A stretch of DNA of 64,000 nucleotides from Artocarpus heterophyllus (taxonomy: Eukaryota > Streptophyta > Magnoliopsida > Rosales > Moraceae). The notes under the pieces are model-generated. The model had not been told where the DNA came from. It saw nothing but the letters and a program-made list of their open reading frames with translations, and did not search any database. The stretch lies in assembly GCA_025403435.1 (NCBI GenBank), contig CM046350.1:16961274-17025273 (forward strand), given 5' to 3'. The position numbers were made by a program, and so were the translations under genes. This document shows, one piece after another, positions 35,687 to 48,944 of this stretch. The stretch's first letter is position 1. The number at the start of each line of letters is the position of its first letter.

Positions 35687-37473
35687 TTAGGCTGTTGGAT
35701 AGGAAGCATACATGGCAATACCACAACGACCTTGTGGGAAACCGGAGTTTCTCTCGAGTCTCATGTAACCATTCTCACCCCAATTGGTACCCCATGAGTT
35801 CTTAATTAGCCAGTACTTTTTACCGTCTTCAGATGTGCCGTAGCCGACGATCGCAACGACATGGTCCAAAGAAGTGCCACAATTTCCAGAGAAGACACCA
35901 CTAGAGTAGAGCCGAAACTCTTTTCCTGATGAATTGAGGAAAGCCACGACTGGTTGTTTGGACACGGCGTTCATTAAGGCGTCCTCATTGTTTTCGGGCA
36001 CGACTTTGTAGCCGCTGATCTTGGCAGCATGTTGGGATGCCTTATTCATGTTACAAGATCCGTCCGTTCCTGTGTACGGGTAATTTGATGCGCTGGTTAT
36101 GCCTCCGTTTTCTTCTATATATGCAAAAGCGTCGTCCTGGTTTCCGCCTTTGCAGCCTTGAGTGTTTGGGCCGTTGGTGACACAATCCAAGAGTTCTTGC
36201 TCCGACAGTGAGGGCAAGTTGCCAGTTTTGATCTTGGTAAGGCCCTCCACGGCTGCCACTGTTGCAAATGCCCAGCAAGATCCTGCACATTGTTTTTTTT
36301 TTGGTAAAGTTATATATATATAATGTATATAAGAATTTATTTACTAAAGAAACTTCATATTTGTTTAGTGGAACTTTATTTGGTATATTTATTATTAGCT
36401 TATCCAGTTACAAATTTACGTGCTTCTATATATAGAGTATTATGCGGTTACATAGGGTGACTTATCCACATGTAAAGACACAAAAACAAAGCAGTGCCAA
36501 GAGCACGACATTTCTACGTGGCAAAATTGCAGAGAATGACTATTTTAGCATGCAAAAATGAAATGATAAAATTGGCGAAGATATTTATTTCATGACTACG
36601 TTATTGTTTTGAATTGCTATTCAACACAATATTCTAAATATCTTAGAAATCATGTCTCATAGTAATTATTTTTATGACATCATGTTTTGTACTATATAAA
36701 TTATATGGTACTTATTTTAATGATTTCATTTTATGATATATATAGAATATTTACAAACTAAAATAAAATTTTAATTCAACAAATATAGTTAGACAATTTG
36801 TCTTATTATCTGGAGCCCAAATTTTCATACACACATATAGTCTCGTAACGGTTATACTTGCAGCTACGATGAGTCTAGAATTTTATATATAAGACATCAC
36901 CAACATAACTTCACTTACGATTTGTTGCTTCTGGTACTAATGTCACTCTCAGGAAACATGGCATCATTTAATTTTGCAAATGTATAGAGGTAATAAAATT
37001 GAAACAATATGTCGCTTTCGGTGATTATTATCTCCATACCACATAGGCCTTGTTCTAAAACTTTATTGACAGCTCCTTTTGCCCTCCAGTCGATGCTAGA
37101 TGGAGCATTACAGTTAGGGTTTCATATTGAACTTCGGCTGGTCTTGAACGGTTGGACAACATTAATCCACCGGTACGATAACGAACAAATTCTTCATCTG
37201 TCAAGTCAGCAAATCGATTATTTATGGTCAAATTGAAAGATTTATTCGCTTGTTGGTTGAAATTGTTTACGTAATCCAGATTATCGCTAAATATCTTAAG
37301 GCGCTCTTCCTTCTCTGCATTGTCCTTGTAGACGCGTCCATGATGAGCCATCCACTGTTCGTGTTCTCGAACAGAAGCTTCACTTGGCAGTCTCCGGCAT
37401 TGGGCTTGAGTCGCCCATATCCCTGGAACTAAAAGTACCAGAAAATTGTTTTCCCTTCGAGTGCTGGGGCCAT
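35687..37473 (-). pseudogene. C2: cysteine protease gene with two frameshifts
   Basis: Exon 1 is 37040-37473 and exon 2 is 35687-36282. It shares the four-A signal-peptide frameshift with C1 (37442-37445). It has its own 1-bp loss near 37110 (GCATTACAG where C1 and C3 have GCATTACCAG), which ends the exon 1 frame before the DWRAKG motif. The acceptor GCAG is intact, unlike C1, and the donor reads GTATGG in place of GTAAGG. Exon 2 is open with GSCWAFA, LDHVV and KNSWG. Not expected to make a protease. Confidence 0.88.
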
Positions 37474-37630
37474 TGTTTTAGTGTATTTACCTGTCAAATG
37501 GCAAGGAATTATGATTGACTTTCTGGGCTAGCTATTGTATCATTTGTTTTTGACTATATTCCAGGTATGTAAGTTGCTCTAGATATATTGTACATATTGA
37601 TTGGCTTTGGAGATATCAATGGTATATATA

Positions 37631-38048
37631 GAAATTTGCTTTGACAAATATTTGTGGTGAGGCATCTTTGTAGAAATTGCTGGGAGTGAAGAAAATATAG
37701 GAACGTGTATGGTAATAACTAGTGGTCCGTGCTTGACTGGTAACCCCAAATCAAGGCAATTGCTTAAGACCCCTACAAGCCAATGCCCCCTTATTACTAG
37801 GAGACTCGTAACTAATTATCCATGTAAGCCTCAAATTATGGACATTATTATTAATCGTATTAATTACTTCTTCTCAGAAGTAAATTATATCAGGCCTTAT
37901 CTTGGCCTAAACTTTTTTTTAGGAGAAACTGAAATTTTATTACACAAATGAAATATCAGCAATTACATAAGAGCCAATAAAACTAGGCAAAACACCTATT
38001 CAAACAAAGTCAGCAAATAAAAACATGCATAATTAGCTAGAGAGGGGG
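37631..38048. other. C2 upstream region
   Basis: As in unit 1; no gene. A short plus-strand frame at 37709-37951 is only the reverse of retroelement 3' UTR and flank. Confidence 0.5.
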
Positions 38049-38246
38049 CTACTGAATTTCCTTTACGAGACAGGTAGCAGACAGAGCCACTGTTCGCATA
38101 AGACTTAGTTCTAGAATGTTATCTTCTACAACCGAAGCTTCTGGACATTGAGCCTTAAAACGACTAAATTTGCCATGAATCCGAACAGCAGCAGCTCCAA
38201 GTGCACGCCACATATCATCACGGATACATATACCAATACCTAATAC
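38049..38246 (-). pseudogene. RVT_3-like fragment, unit 2 copy
   Basis: Same 65-codon open stretch and TAG as at 20725-20922, with the same 3' UTR-like tail to about 37912. Confidence 0.42.
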
Positions 38247-38797
38247 TTTTTACAGGAAGATAAATCTCATGAAAACAAGACTAACATAATACTAAAGACG
38301 TTTAGTTTTTCATAAATTTTTTTTTCTGCCATTTAACTTCTCCAAAATTTCTCGCGGCTGATTTTTTTTCCCACCACATATTCTAATTCTTCTCTCAATA
38401 ACTTTTCACTTAAAACAAAAAAATAAAAGAAAAAAAAAAACTCCTGATTATTGTTGTTAAAACATAACATGCGCATTTAATTTTTCATTGCTACGACTAG
38501 ACAATTTCTTTTCAACTTCATTCTGCTAGACTTTTTGTTAAAAGAGTTTAGAAAGAGGAAAATAGTCAATGTCATTTGAGAATATTCTGTTATTCATCCA
38601 GAGAATGATAAAGTTAGTAAGAGGAGTATATAAACATATACTGTTTAAGATTCCATAATTATTATTGATTTATTGATTGTTCTCATAATCAAAATCAACG
38701 TGAAATTAAGTAGTAATATTGATTCCTCATAGTAAAAAAGTTTTGTAAAAATCAGTATTGAGTATTTCGATATGTTATGAACATGAAAAATTAAGGG

Positions 38798-39090
38798 TTT
38801 TTTTTTTTTTTAATGTTTGACATGTTTATCTAAGTGACTTGAACACATTTGATGTATCAAAAAGTGATTTGGCATGAAGGATTTGAGTTAGAATCAAACT
38901 CGGCCGCGGGAGGGAAAACCGGCCTCCACCAATCTTGGAGGTAGTTTGGTAGACCGTCCCTTTGGAGGCCGGTCGACTGGATGGTGACAGCCAGTGGCTA
39001 CTACCTTCCTCCGAGCTCTCTAAGGGCTCCCGACTTGCCCTGTCCAGTTCCTTGCTACTTTAAGACCTAAAACTCCTTCCAAAACCCTTT
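38798..39090 (-). repeat. GC-rich retroposon-like segment, unit 2 copy
   Basis: 14-T run at 38798-38811, then the GC-rich part at about 38900-39070 with the same inverted 10-mers. The tail is much shorter than the 37 T of unit 1. Confidence 0.4.
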
Positions 39091-40242
39091 TTTGAATGCT
39101 TTGAAAACCTTGTGAGATTAAATTTTCCATAAACTTGTTTATACAAAGAGGCATACTAATGATAAATTTATACATAATGTTTCCTTAGGAATTCATTTAT
39201 GTCCTTATTGATTGTTTGCTGGGTTTATTAGAAAACTGTTAAGGTTGGACAAGCTTACGTCTTGCGTATAGAGCTTGTGAAGCTTAGAGTTGTCCATGGA
39301 TGTTATTGAGGAAGATGTACGATTTCTAATCCCTTTAGTTGGCAGCCATGTTTTAAGTTATGATTTAATTGTTTTGGCCAAGCTATATTAATTGAGATGA
39401 GGGTGTTCCCAACAAGTTATCTAAGAAATACATTTTTCCTTATTGCTGTGAGTTTGCAAAAAGTATACGACATGTAAATATAATTAATTTTATATTTGAC
39501 AAATGAATTTGAAAATTATAATCTATCCTTAGAATAAGAAATTCTGAGTATATTGGGGTATACAAACACCATCGAGTATATAGATGGCTCCGAGTTTGAG
39601 AAGAATTAGAGTGTTGGATCTGAGTTTGAGAAGAATTTGGGTGTTGGATCAAGAATTCCTTTTTCTTTTTTTTGCTGATTTTAGAATTTTTTAAAGGTTT
39701 GAAATTTTTAGTTTTCTTATAAAGGTTATTTTTGGTATTGAAGTCAAAATATAACATTTTCCTACACAAGGTATAAATTTTGTGCATAAAATGTAATTTT
39801 AGGTATATATTTGATCAGATTGGAAACCAAAGGTATATGTTTTGAATAAACCTAAAATTTAAAGTATAAAAAAAAATACCCACTTAAAAAAAGCTCAAAC
39901 TTTTAAAACATTTACAATTTAAGTTTTTCCATGAAATTTTGTCAAAATTCACATTGCTTTAAGCACACACCGTTTGTTAAGGTAAAATTCAAAACCTAAC
40001 ATGAAAATCCACTGACTCAAACCATAATTTGTTGCCTTTAGGCATTGAAAAATGAATATTTCTAATGATATTTTAGAAGTATTGATATGGAAACAAGGGT
40101 GCATTCCACAAAAAAAATGGAGGGTGTCATATCTTTATCGCTGAATATCTAAAAATTTCCATATAAATATCTATAAATATTAATATTTTGATGAAAATAT
40201 CGATTTTTATAAAACTTATAGGGACAAATTATCGAAATATAT
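39091..40242. other. noncoding distal part of unit 2
   Basis: As in unit 1; no gene seen. Confidence 0.5.
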
Positions 40243-40868
40243 TGTTGAGGGTAAGCTCGGCGCCACCACCGAGGACACTAACTTTTTGATAGTCGACAAC
40301 TAAGTTCGGCAGACATTAGGCTACCACCCGACCTGACGACTTATACTCTTCCCGAGGTGCCTTCCATTTATCTGAGGGCACGCCCCCAAGAAGGCTGCCA
40401 CCTCGAGGATGTACAGTAGCTCAGGACGGGCCACGTTATTCATCATAATACGTCATTGCCCATCCTTGTAGGCCAACACCAGGCAAACGTGCTGCCGTCC
40501 GATAGAGTCCAATCCATTGGGCAATGGACGCGACACTTGTCACTTACAGCTTGATACACTTTGATGTGACACCTGGGTAATGGGTAAAACCCATCTTGCA
40601 CCCGATCCAGCTGCTGGCCTATAAATAGGATGCATTTATGACGTTTTAGGGGGAGAGACTTCCTCACATCTAATTAGCTACCGACCTCTGCCGAGCAATA
40701 CTTGCCTTGAGCATCGGAGAGCCATTGTCTATTGACTAACACCATTTCTCTGAATCAGCCCTCTCGCAGGTACACACTCCCGGTCAGGGGCAAGCTTAAG
40801 AGGAGGTCAGAAGGTGTTCAGTCACACGTGGGTGTTGATCTGACGCCGGACAACGGTAAGCATCAACA
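40243..40868 (+). mobile_element. solo LTR (626 bp) in unit 2
   Basis: Same element at the same site as 22942-23567, with the same TATAT duplication and nearly identical sequence. It was copied with the unit and did not insert independently. Confidence 0.88.
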
Positions 40869-40873
40869 TATAT

Positions 40874-41360
40874 TATGAAAATTTTCACAAAAATATCGTC
40901 AAAATATTCATAACATATTTGTGCCTTATATTTATCTTTTAATTTACTTATTAAAGTTATAAAATACATATGCATGGTGTGTTAGAATTATATAAGAAAT
41001 TATTTGAACTCTGTATTTTTATATGAATATTATTTAAACAAGAAGGTATTTCAAATACCTTTGAATGTCCAAGAAACACATTTTGAATTTGTTGCTTTCA
41101 TATCTTATATGAATCTATGAATGTACATGTAAAGTGCATATTTATCAGAAACTTAGTATTTTGGTTGAGAGTTTCATCTAACATGTGCATTATTGATAAT
41201 TTTAGAGTTTCTAAAAGTCTCATAAAAAAATTTTAGTGTTTCAAGATGACTATCTATGTTTACATTAATTTTTACCGATATTGATATTTAAATCGACATT
41301 TCCTTAAAATAGGAGTATTGATATTTTCGTGGAATCAATAAGGATATGCACTAAACCAAT
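40874..41360. other. noncoding end of unit 2 and junction to unit 3
   Basis: Ends with ACTAAACCAAT at 41360, followed by AGGAGAAATT: the same junction as between units 1 and 2. Confidence 0.6.
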
Positions 41361-41546
41361 AGGAGAAATTATAAGTTCGGGATCCATTTCAAAATCTCAT
41401 TAATATTAAACTGTTCACAAGGCGCAAACATAGGCTGCATTGTTCCAGCAGCCGAGGAAAGAGTGAAAGACTCATATAGATAGTGGATAAAACCAGAGGA
41501 CATTGATCATTCTCTGTTAGATCTTGGCAAATATTACTAGTTCTGA

Positions 41547-43333
41547 TTACGCAGTTGGATAGGATGCATACTGGGCAAGACCACATTGACCTTGAGGGGA
41601 CCCAACATCTCTCGCGATCCTCATGTAACCATTCTCACCCCAGCCCTCTCCCCATGAATTCTTCAGCAGCCAATACTTGGTTCCCTCATCCGTCGTCCCG
41701 TACCCGACAATAGTAACAGCGTGGTTTGTCCCAGTTCCGCAGTAGCCAGAGAAGACCTGGGATGAGTACATTTGGAAATTCGACCCGGAAGCGTCAATTG
41801 TGATTGAGACCGGTTGCATTGACACCGCCTTCAAAAGCGCCTTCTCGTTGTTTTTCGGCACGTTTTCATAGCCGGAGATCTGGATAGCGGAGGAGTCGAG
41901 TGTGTTGGTTTGGCCAGTTTGACAAGAAAATCCGTCTCTTCCCTGGTACGGGTAATCCGATTCAGTGGATATGCCTTGGTTTTGTTTTATGTATTCAAAT
42001 GCATTGTTCATCCATCCACCACTGCAGCCGTTGTTGCCTCCACCTGTCGCGCAATCTACAAGTTGTTGCTCAGAGAGTGAGACCAATTGCCCAGTTTTTA
42101 TCTGTGTTATACCCTCCACAGCTGCCACTGCAGAAAATGCCCAGCAACACCCTGCGTCCATATATATAAATATAAATATAAATATATATATATGTATGTA
42201 TATAAGAATATCATCAAAAAATTGCAAATCTAATATCAAATTATTAAAACATAATGTAAGTTTGTTTGGAAGAGAAAGCTTAATTATTGAGTTCCGGAGG
42301 GACTCAAATGGTTTCCAAAAGCGTGTCATCCCAAAATGCCAATCTCTCTTTCATGCATTTCATCTTGTTTTTTTTGGGACTCTAAGTAGGATATAATGTA
42401 CCCCTCTCTTTCTATTCTTTAATCTCCATTTTCTAATTTCTCTTCAATCTCCAATTTCTCATAATTTTAATTTTATCACTCTCTCAATTAGTTCCTCAAA
42501 AAAAGAAAAAAAAAAAGATATATGTTTCACTAAAATAAAAAATTCTAAGAAATATGGCCTGCACGGCAAGACATTTATCAAACCCACATTCTTCTGTATC
42601 TAGAAAATAGGAATTCCATTGAAATTTTAGCCAAATTAAAGGTCTAATATTTAACCCTATTAAAAACCATCGAAATACAAGAAATTATAATAACAAATAT
42701 TACCCAAAAAACGGAAAGTAAACCCTAAGATATGTGCTTAAGTGTGTCAATATTAGTACTGGTAAGGACACTTCATGCAAATTGTGCTTGATAAAATAAT
42801 AATAATAATAATGACGATGATGATGATGATAATATTATTCCACTTCAAACGACACCCAGATGCTAACTGTCTTACCACATTGGCCTTGGTTCTTTACCGG
42901 AGTGACGGCTCCTTGGCTTCTCCAGTCCACGTTGGAAGGGGCATCAGTCAAGTTTTGGTACAGAAACTGATTGGATTCGCCAGACGACGGTGAGCGACGA
43001 TCAGGAAGCTTGGAACCAGTAAAGTAGCTAAGGAATTCTTCGTTCGTCAAATCTGCAAATCCGTTGATGCTAAGCTTGTAAGTCTGATTCGGATCCTCAT
43101 TGAAATCTTTCACAAGTTGAAGATTGCCCTTGAAGATCCTTTGACGCATTTTCTTCTCTGCATCGTTGGCATAAGTGCGTCCATATTCAGCCATCCATTG
43201 CCTGTTCATGCAGCGTTTCAACTAGGGCCTGTTCATGCAAACTACGGGACGTGGCTTGGGAAGCCCTAATTCCTAAAATGATGATCAACAACATAACAAA
43301 TGAAAATGTGCTTTCTAATATTGCCAAACCCAT
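41547..43333 (-). pseudogene. A3: cysteine protease gene with 4-bp frameshift in exon 1
   Basis: Exon 1 is 42876-43333 (458 bp against 454 in A1) and exon 2 is 41547-42151. An extra CTGT near 43202-43205 shifts the frame after LHEQ and gives TGA within a few codons, so the full-length preproprotein is lost. A frame from an internal ATG at 43221 would lack the signal peptide but keep most of the prodomain. Exon 2 and its splice sites are intact and carry the C, H and N residues. In A3 the exon 2 frame also stays open into the intron to 42329, which is a shadow of the repeat. It also has Gly for Asp in the ERFNIN region (FKGN). Confidence 0.88.
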
Positions 43334-43428
43334 TTTCAGCTGGCTATATATGAACCTAGCAAAACCTCTCTAACAATGTGTTTAGCGAGAACTTGGAAAG
43401 CTGTGAGGAAGCACTCATCCTTGCTGGG

Positions 43429-43438
43429 TATATATATA
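43429..43438 (-). promoter_or_regulatory. TATA box of A3
   Basis: Same box and spacing as A1 and A2; retained. Confidence 0.6.
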
Positions 43439-45187
43439 GAAGACAAGGGTTTGCACTGGCGATGCAAATTAATATCAAGGAAAAAAAAAAGTGTGACATA
43501 ACTCATGTCTCCCAACGAAAAATACTTAGTTTGAGTAGAAAATATCATACGTGAATAATGGGGTAGAAAAAATAGACTAGTCAAGATTTTGACGATTAAA
43601 TTTAAGAGGTACTCCTCCATTCACGCACATAAACTTCATAAGGTCAAGACTCAAGTACATATAAAGGCAAAAATCACAACTTATAATGAAGGGGAAACAT
43701 CATAAATTTGCGACTTCCATGATCAAAGGGCCACTTCCCTCGGGGTACGTTCAAATAAAATGTACTGGAATTTATGCGTGACTCATGCTAATCACTAATG
43801 TGAATATGTGATCACCAGCACTCCTGTAATAACCCATTTACACTAAATAAGAACGAATTTTGGAGGAAAGGATCAGAGAGTTGTATATATGATGAAGTAT
43901 GGGAGGAGTTGATACTGATCTTGTTGTCTAAATGGAGGAATAGAATTGATCCTTTTCTAATAATAGTTTTGGACTTGTCTTTCAACGAATAGAAGTAGGG
44001 AACAAGTTTGAAAGGACCTTCACATATATATATATATATATGTATGCAGTCTCTCTACCAAAGAAAAAGATACAACTACTACTAGTATGGTAGAATTTTA
44101 GCACATGATCGCAACAAAGTTTTCAACAATTAAAAACTACACCAAGTGTCCCACTTAATTGAATATAAAAAATTAATTACAAAAGTTAACGTGAAAAATA
44201 CAACCTAACCCCAAGGGGTTACATAAAATAAAACAAAATAAATAACTTGAAATAAAAACACCACATTCCATGTTGGATGAACTATTTATGCAATAGAAAT
44301 CATTACTTGGGGTCTTTCGACAAGTTAGTTGATGAGCTTCAACCAACTATTATTTCCATTTCTTTCTATGCAATTACATGATTGTTGCGCTAAAATTATT
44401 AGTTTTTTCGCTTGGTTTTCTCTTACAAGAAAATTGCATATTGTGTCACACTTTTAAAAAGGGTGTTTGTTCATGACATATTACCACTTATATTAAATGT
44501 TTAAGTTATACTTAAATTATTTGTCTAGTTTTTGATATCCTAAATAGTGTCTAACTAATCATATTATGGCATGTTATTTAATAAAAATCATGTGAAAATT
44601 AATTAAACACTATTTCAAACTTCTTAAATGACGTGTCATAAATGTCGAAGCTATACCCCACAAAGATTGAATTAGTCCATCTGAAAAAGAACTACTATAT
44701 TTGTTTTCCTTGGCGTGCATGGCGGGCAAGAAAATTGGAGGAAACATAGTAAAATGCGGTTCGGCTATTTTAGTTTCTAGCTGGTGTTCATACGACGAAT
44801 AAAATAGTGCTAACATTTAAGATATTTAACCTCTATACTTGGCGTCAATTTGTGATTATTTTGTAAGTTGATGGTGTTCGGAGTTGATATATGAATCGGA
44901 TTAGTTGCTCAAGTTCATGCGTGAATCATGCTGATGGCATTAAGTACTACTGGTTTTCCCTTTCGGCTGTCTTTTTGCTCAATACATTCAGACTTTTCCT
45001 ACAGCGTGTTACTATACTAGCCAAAAACGCTTTCCTACTTTAAATGACAAGATATTCCATAGATGGCATGTGCTTATTCAATTTATATCAAATGAAGAAA
45101 TAAATGTGTAATAAACTTTCAACTATGATGTGACAGCCTCCATATTCTACGGCAACCCTTTTTTTTACGTTAACTTTTCACGTTTCT

Positions 45188-45223
<36 letters not shown>

Positions 45224-47326
45224 CATGTCTGCTGCATTGCATGCTATATATTCACGGCATTTGCTAATTTTTACCCGTGGTCAACGCCAATTTAGCTGGC
45301 TTTCATATTCCACAAAACATTTCTAGAGATTTTATTTTTATTTTTTTATTTTTGACCTTAGATTTTGAGGTTTAAGAAATCATACCTTATATTTTAAATT
45401 TATCACATTTCTATTTTTTACATTTCAAATTCATGTCAAATCCTTACTTTTTTTTTTGGTTAAAGGTTGAGATTTACTATGAAAAATACCTAGACGTATT
45501 TCACGTTTTGGAAATTTTTATTATTTTCTTATTGTTTTTCAATTTTTTTCAGTAGTATTTAGGTAGTTTGTAGTCAAAAGTAAAAATTAACCAAAAAAAG
45601 AAAAATGTAAGAATTGTGCATAAATTTAAAATCTGAAGGATATAAATATATCATAACCTGGAGGATAAGACTAAACAATTTATTTTCAACTTCATTCTGC
45701 TAGAGTTTTCGTTAAAAGAGTTTAGAAAGAGCGAAAATAGTTAACTAGTCATTTGAGAATATTCTATTATTCTTCCAGGGAATGATAAAGTTAGTAGGGG
45801 GGCTATATGAACATATATAGTTTAAGATTCCATTACTATTGTTGATTTATTAATTGTTCTCATAGTCAAAATCAACGTGAAATTAAGTAGTAAAATTGAT
45901 TTCCGTCACTAAAAAAATCAAACTATTATTAACAGTGAAGGCACAACTTTATATATAAACGTTGAGGTCAAAAGACGGGACATAATTTGAACGAATAAAA
46001 AACTGTGTTTTCTCAAAGATTTCCTCTTTACAGCTTACATTTTGCTTAAGTTTTGTTGGGTTGATTTTATTGGTTTGCAGGCATTTCTTTCATTCTTTTT
46101 TTAATAAATATATGGGTAGATTTGTTGATTAAAAGAAAAAAGTTTGGAATTTTAAATCATAGAACTTTTAAGTAATAAGTAAAGTCTTAAGTCATTCAAC
46201 GTCTTACACGTTTAAAATTTAGAAGTTATCATGATAATTTTTTTGGAATAAACAATGATTTTAAAGATTAAATGATGGTTTAACCCATTTAGTTTATGCC
46301 AATCTATTTGGGATGTCGTTTGGCCTAGGGCCCTCCGTCGCTGGCAATTTTAGGGACTGTTAAATAATGAAGTGTATTGTTCTGCATCTATGTTTTTCTG
46401 CATTTTACCTCCTAATTCTGTTTTTTTTTTTTTTTTGGGTATTTTCTGTATTGCACCCTGCATTATCAACCAACGGATTTCATGTGGTTTTTGTCCCCTT
46501 TTTTTTTGTTTCCCCTTATTGGTTTGGATGTCGTATAGGCCAAAAACCAAATATTCAATTAAAATTAGTGAAAACCATTGATTGATGTTGATAAATCATT
46601 TGATTGGATTTTTTTTAAAGAATCACTTATCTTTAAAATCATAAATAAGTTAGCAAAGTCAATTTTTTACAAAGTCAATTTTTTTTTAAAATCTTTTAAG
46701 TTAACAATATCAGAAATATATATTTACAAGCGAGCAATCCTATTTAATCCATGGGCTGGGGTTATAACCTTACTGTAATAATATAGCAGGACCTAGTCTA
46801 GGTAGTATACTTTATACTAGATTGAGACCTACAACTTTGTGATTAACGAGGTCATAATACCATGGGGATAAAAATGATTTTTTTTTTTTGCTATATGCTT
46901 TAAAGAGGGTGGTAAATTTTACACGTATCGTAGAATTAGACTTGAAATTATGTCCTGCCTTTAAATCCAAGTGCAATAAATCATAATTTCCCTTTGCCAT
47001 AATTTTTATATTTTAAGTGCTAATGAAATGCGTCTTTGATCATTTTCTTTCCGTGTTTATTGGAATTACCTATCAGAAATAGTTAAACAAGAAACTTGTG
47101 ACTATATAACCAAATAGGAGACTATAGTTGTATTAGCATAGATAAAATATTCCAAACAGGGGTACGCACACTTGGGCATTTTCGCAGCCATCAACGACAA
47201 TAGTGTATGACAAAGCAAAATTTATGTAAGAACAAAAATATCATAAGAGCCAGTATAGCTAAAGCTTGACAAAGTGGATCGAAATGATCCATTTGTAGCC
47301 TTGGACGATTATTTATCTCGACTGAA
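43439..47326. other. A3 upstream flank and spacer to D3
   Basis: Noncoding. Short TA run at 44023-44042; one arm of a hairpin element at 44509-44576; module 1 at 44644-45671; module 2 at about 45668-45915; poly-T near 46421. It differs from units 1 and 2 by several small indels. No gene seen. Confidence 0.55.
44509..44576. mobile_element. single arm of a MITE-like hairpin element
   Basis: Matches the left arm of the complete hairpin at 60649-60788 (CCTAAAT, CTAACTAATCATATTATG). Units 1 and 2 have lost about 57 bp of it. Confidence 0.6.
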
Positions 47327-47503
47327 GCCCTGGATGGCAATGCCACAAAGACCTCCTTTGGAGCCGCTGCCCCACAAAATCCTCAAATTATACCCGTTCT
47401 CAACCCAGTCTTGTCCCCATCAATTCTTCACCAACCATAATTTGTGCCATCTTTGGCCATTCCATAACCAACGGCAAGAACACTAGTGTCGCCAAAAATG
47501 TTT
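47327..47503 (-). pseudogene. D3: C-terminal relic of a cysteine protease
   Basis: Same relic as D1, with slight sequence differences; the His site is lost and stops remain. Confidence 0.83.
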
Positions 47504-48944
47504 CTCTTAAATGCAGATGTTTGTAATATAGAAAGGTTATCGTACCTACAGTAAGGTGAAAAATTTATAACTCGAAAGATTGATAAAAATAAACGTTTAA
47601 AAATGCAAGTAATTTATCAAAACAAAGTTTAAAATAAAATAATTTTTTGTGATTTTTTGGATTTAAAATTCTAAACATAAAATTAAAATGGTGAAGCTTT
47701 GAGAATCCCTTGTACGTTTCATAACTAATATAGAATTTTAACTCTAAATAATATTTATCTAAAGCATTTGATTTATTCTATTTTTTCTCATTAATAACAA
47801 GTCATTTTACTATTTCTATAAGTCAACTTAAAACGACAATATAGCAAGCTATAATGCAATAAGGGGTTTTTTTTAATAAAAACTAGAAAAATAATTATCT
47901 CTCACTAATTATTTTATGCATTAATTATGAAAATCCTAACCGCTGTCACTACAATTATAATCAACATAATTTTGAGATGAAAAAGATAATAACAAAACAA
48001 AATTAATATATTTTAATAGAACAAATTATTGCATTAATTTTGATAGTACCTCAACTTATTAAATGGTTTGAGAATACATTATATCATTCTCTGTCGAAAA
48101 TAAATCAAGCATTACAAAGCAATATCTTGGGTAGATACTGATATTGCTATCAGATATTGGTCGGTATCACGGTAATACCAATCAATATCTTAAGGGTGTA
48201 TTTGGTATTCTAAATATAATGTGATTATGTAGTTACAGTAATCTTTTAAATATTTTTCTATGACATAAGTCAATCCAAATCTTAATTTTGTAATATTTGT
48301 ATCAAGAGCCGACATCTAAGTGTACTTTGTTAGGCAAGTCTTAAACTGTAATTGGGCCAGCCGTTTGGACCAACAGTATCAATTAGAGTCTTCTTTCTTT
48401 TCAAGGTTTGAAGTTCAAACTCCGAGAAAGACAAATGGATGTATTTTGTTAGATTGAGCCTAGCACGAAAGAGGGGCCGGGCCTTTTGGACCAACAGTGT
48501 CAATTATTATTATTATTATTGCTGCTGCTTCAAAATGGGATCACCTGAAATAAGTCTTTTTCCTTAAACCGAATTGACGATCATTTTTTCTTTGGGATAA
48601 ATAACTAGCACTTTAGTCCTTTCGATTAGACTTGTAGTTACTTTACTAGTTCACCTTAATTGTTTTAATTGTTCACATAAATCACAAGAAATAGTCCAAC
48701 ACGAAAAACAACAAAATAGTTTAGTTATAGATGATATCTCATTTTTAAAATAGCCATACAGGGGCAAAACTTGGCATTTTCGCAGCCAAAAACCATCATT
48801 CAATAGTACATAACAAAAGCATAATTATAATGTAAAAACAACAGTATTATGAGGAACATAAGCTGCAAGTTAAAGCTAGGTGAAGTGGATTGAGAAGATC
48901 CATCCACCAAATATATGGCATTTAAATATCTATATATAATATTG
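47504..48944. other. noncoding spacer between D3 and B3
   Basis: As in unit 1, with the shortest ATT run (48505-48520). No gene seen. Confidence 0.5.

Larger units (their letters stand above)
24060..41360. repeat. tandem unit 2 (about 17.3 kb; genes A2, D2, B2, C2), a hybrid unit
   Basis: Second head-to-tail copy, with the same start and end words as unit 1. Left of 25013 it shares diagnostic bases with unit 3 against unit 1. Right of 25142 it shares bases, a deletion and the solo LTR with unit 1 against unit 3. This is the pattern of an unequal crossover product. Confidence 0.93.

Noticed and set aside
41547..42329. Single-exon 260-aa protease reading from inside the A3 intron
   Set aside because: The extra N-terminus is intron and AT-repeat sequence. 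A1 and A2 show the exon starts at 42151 after CAG.
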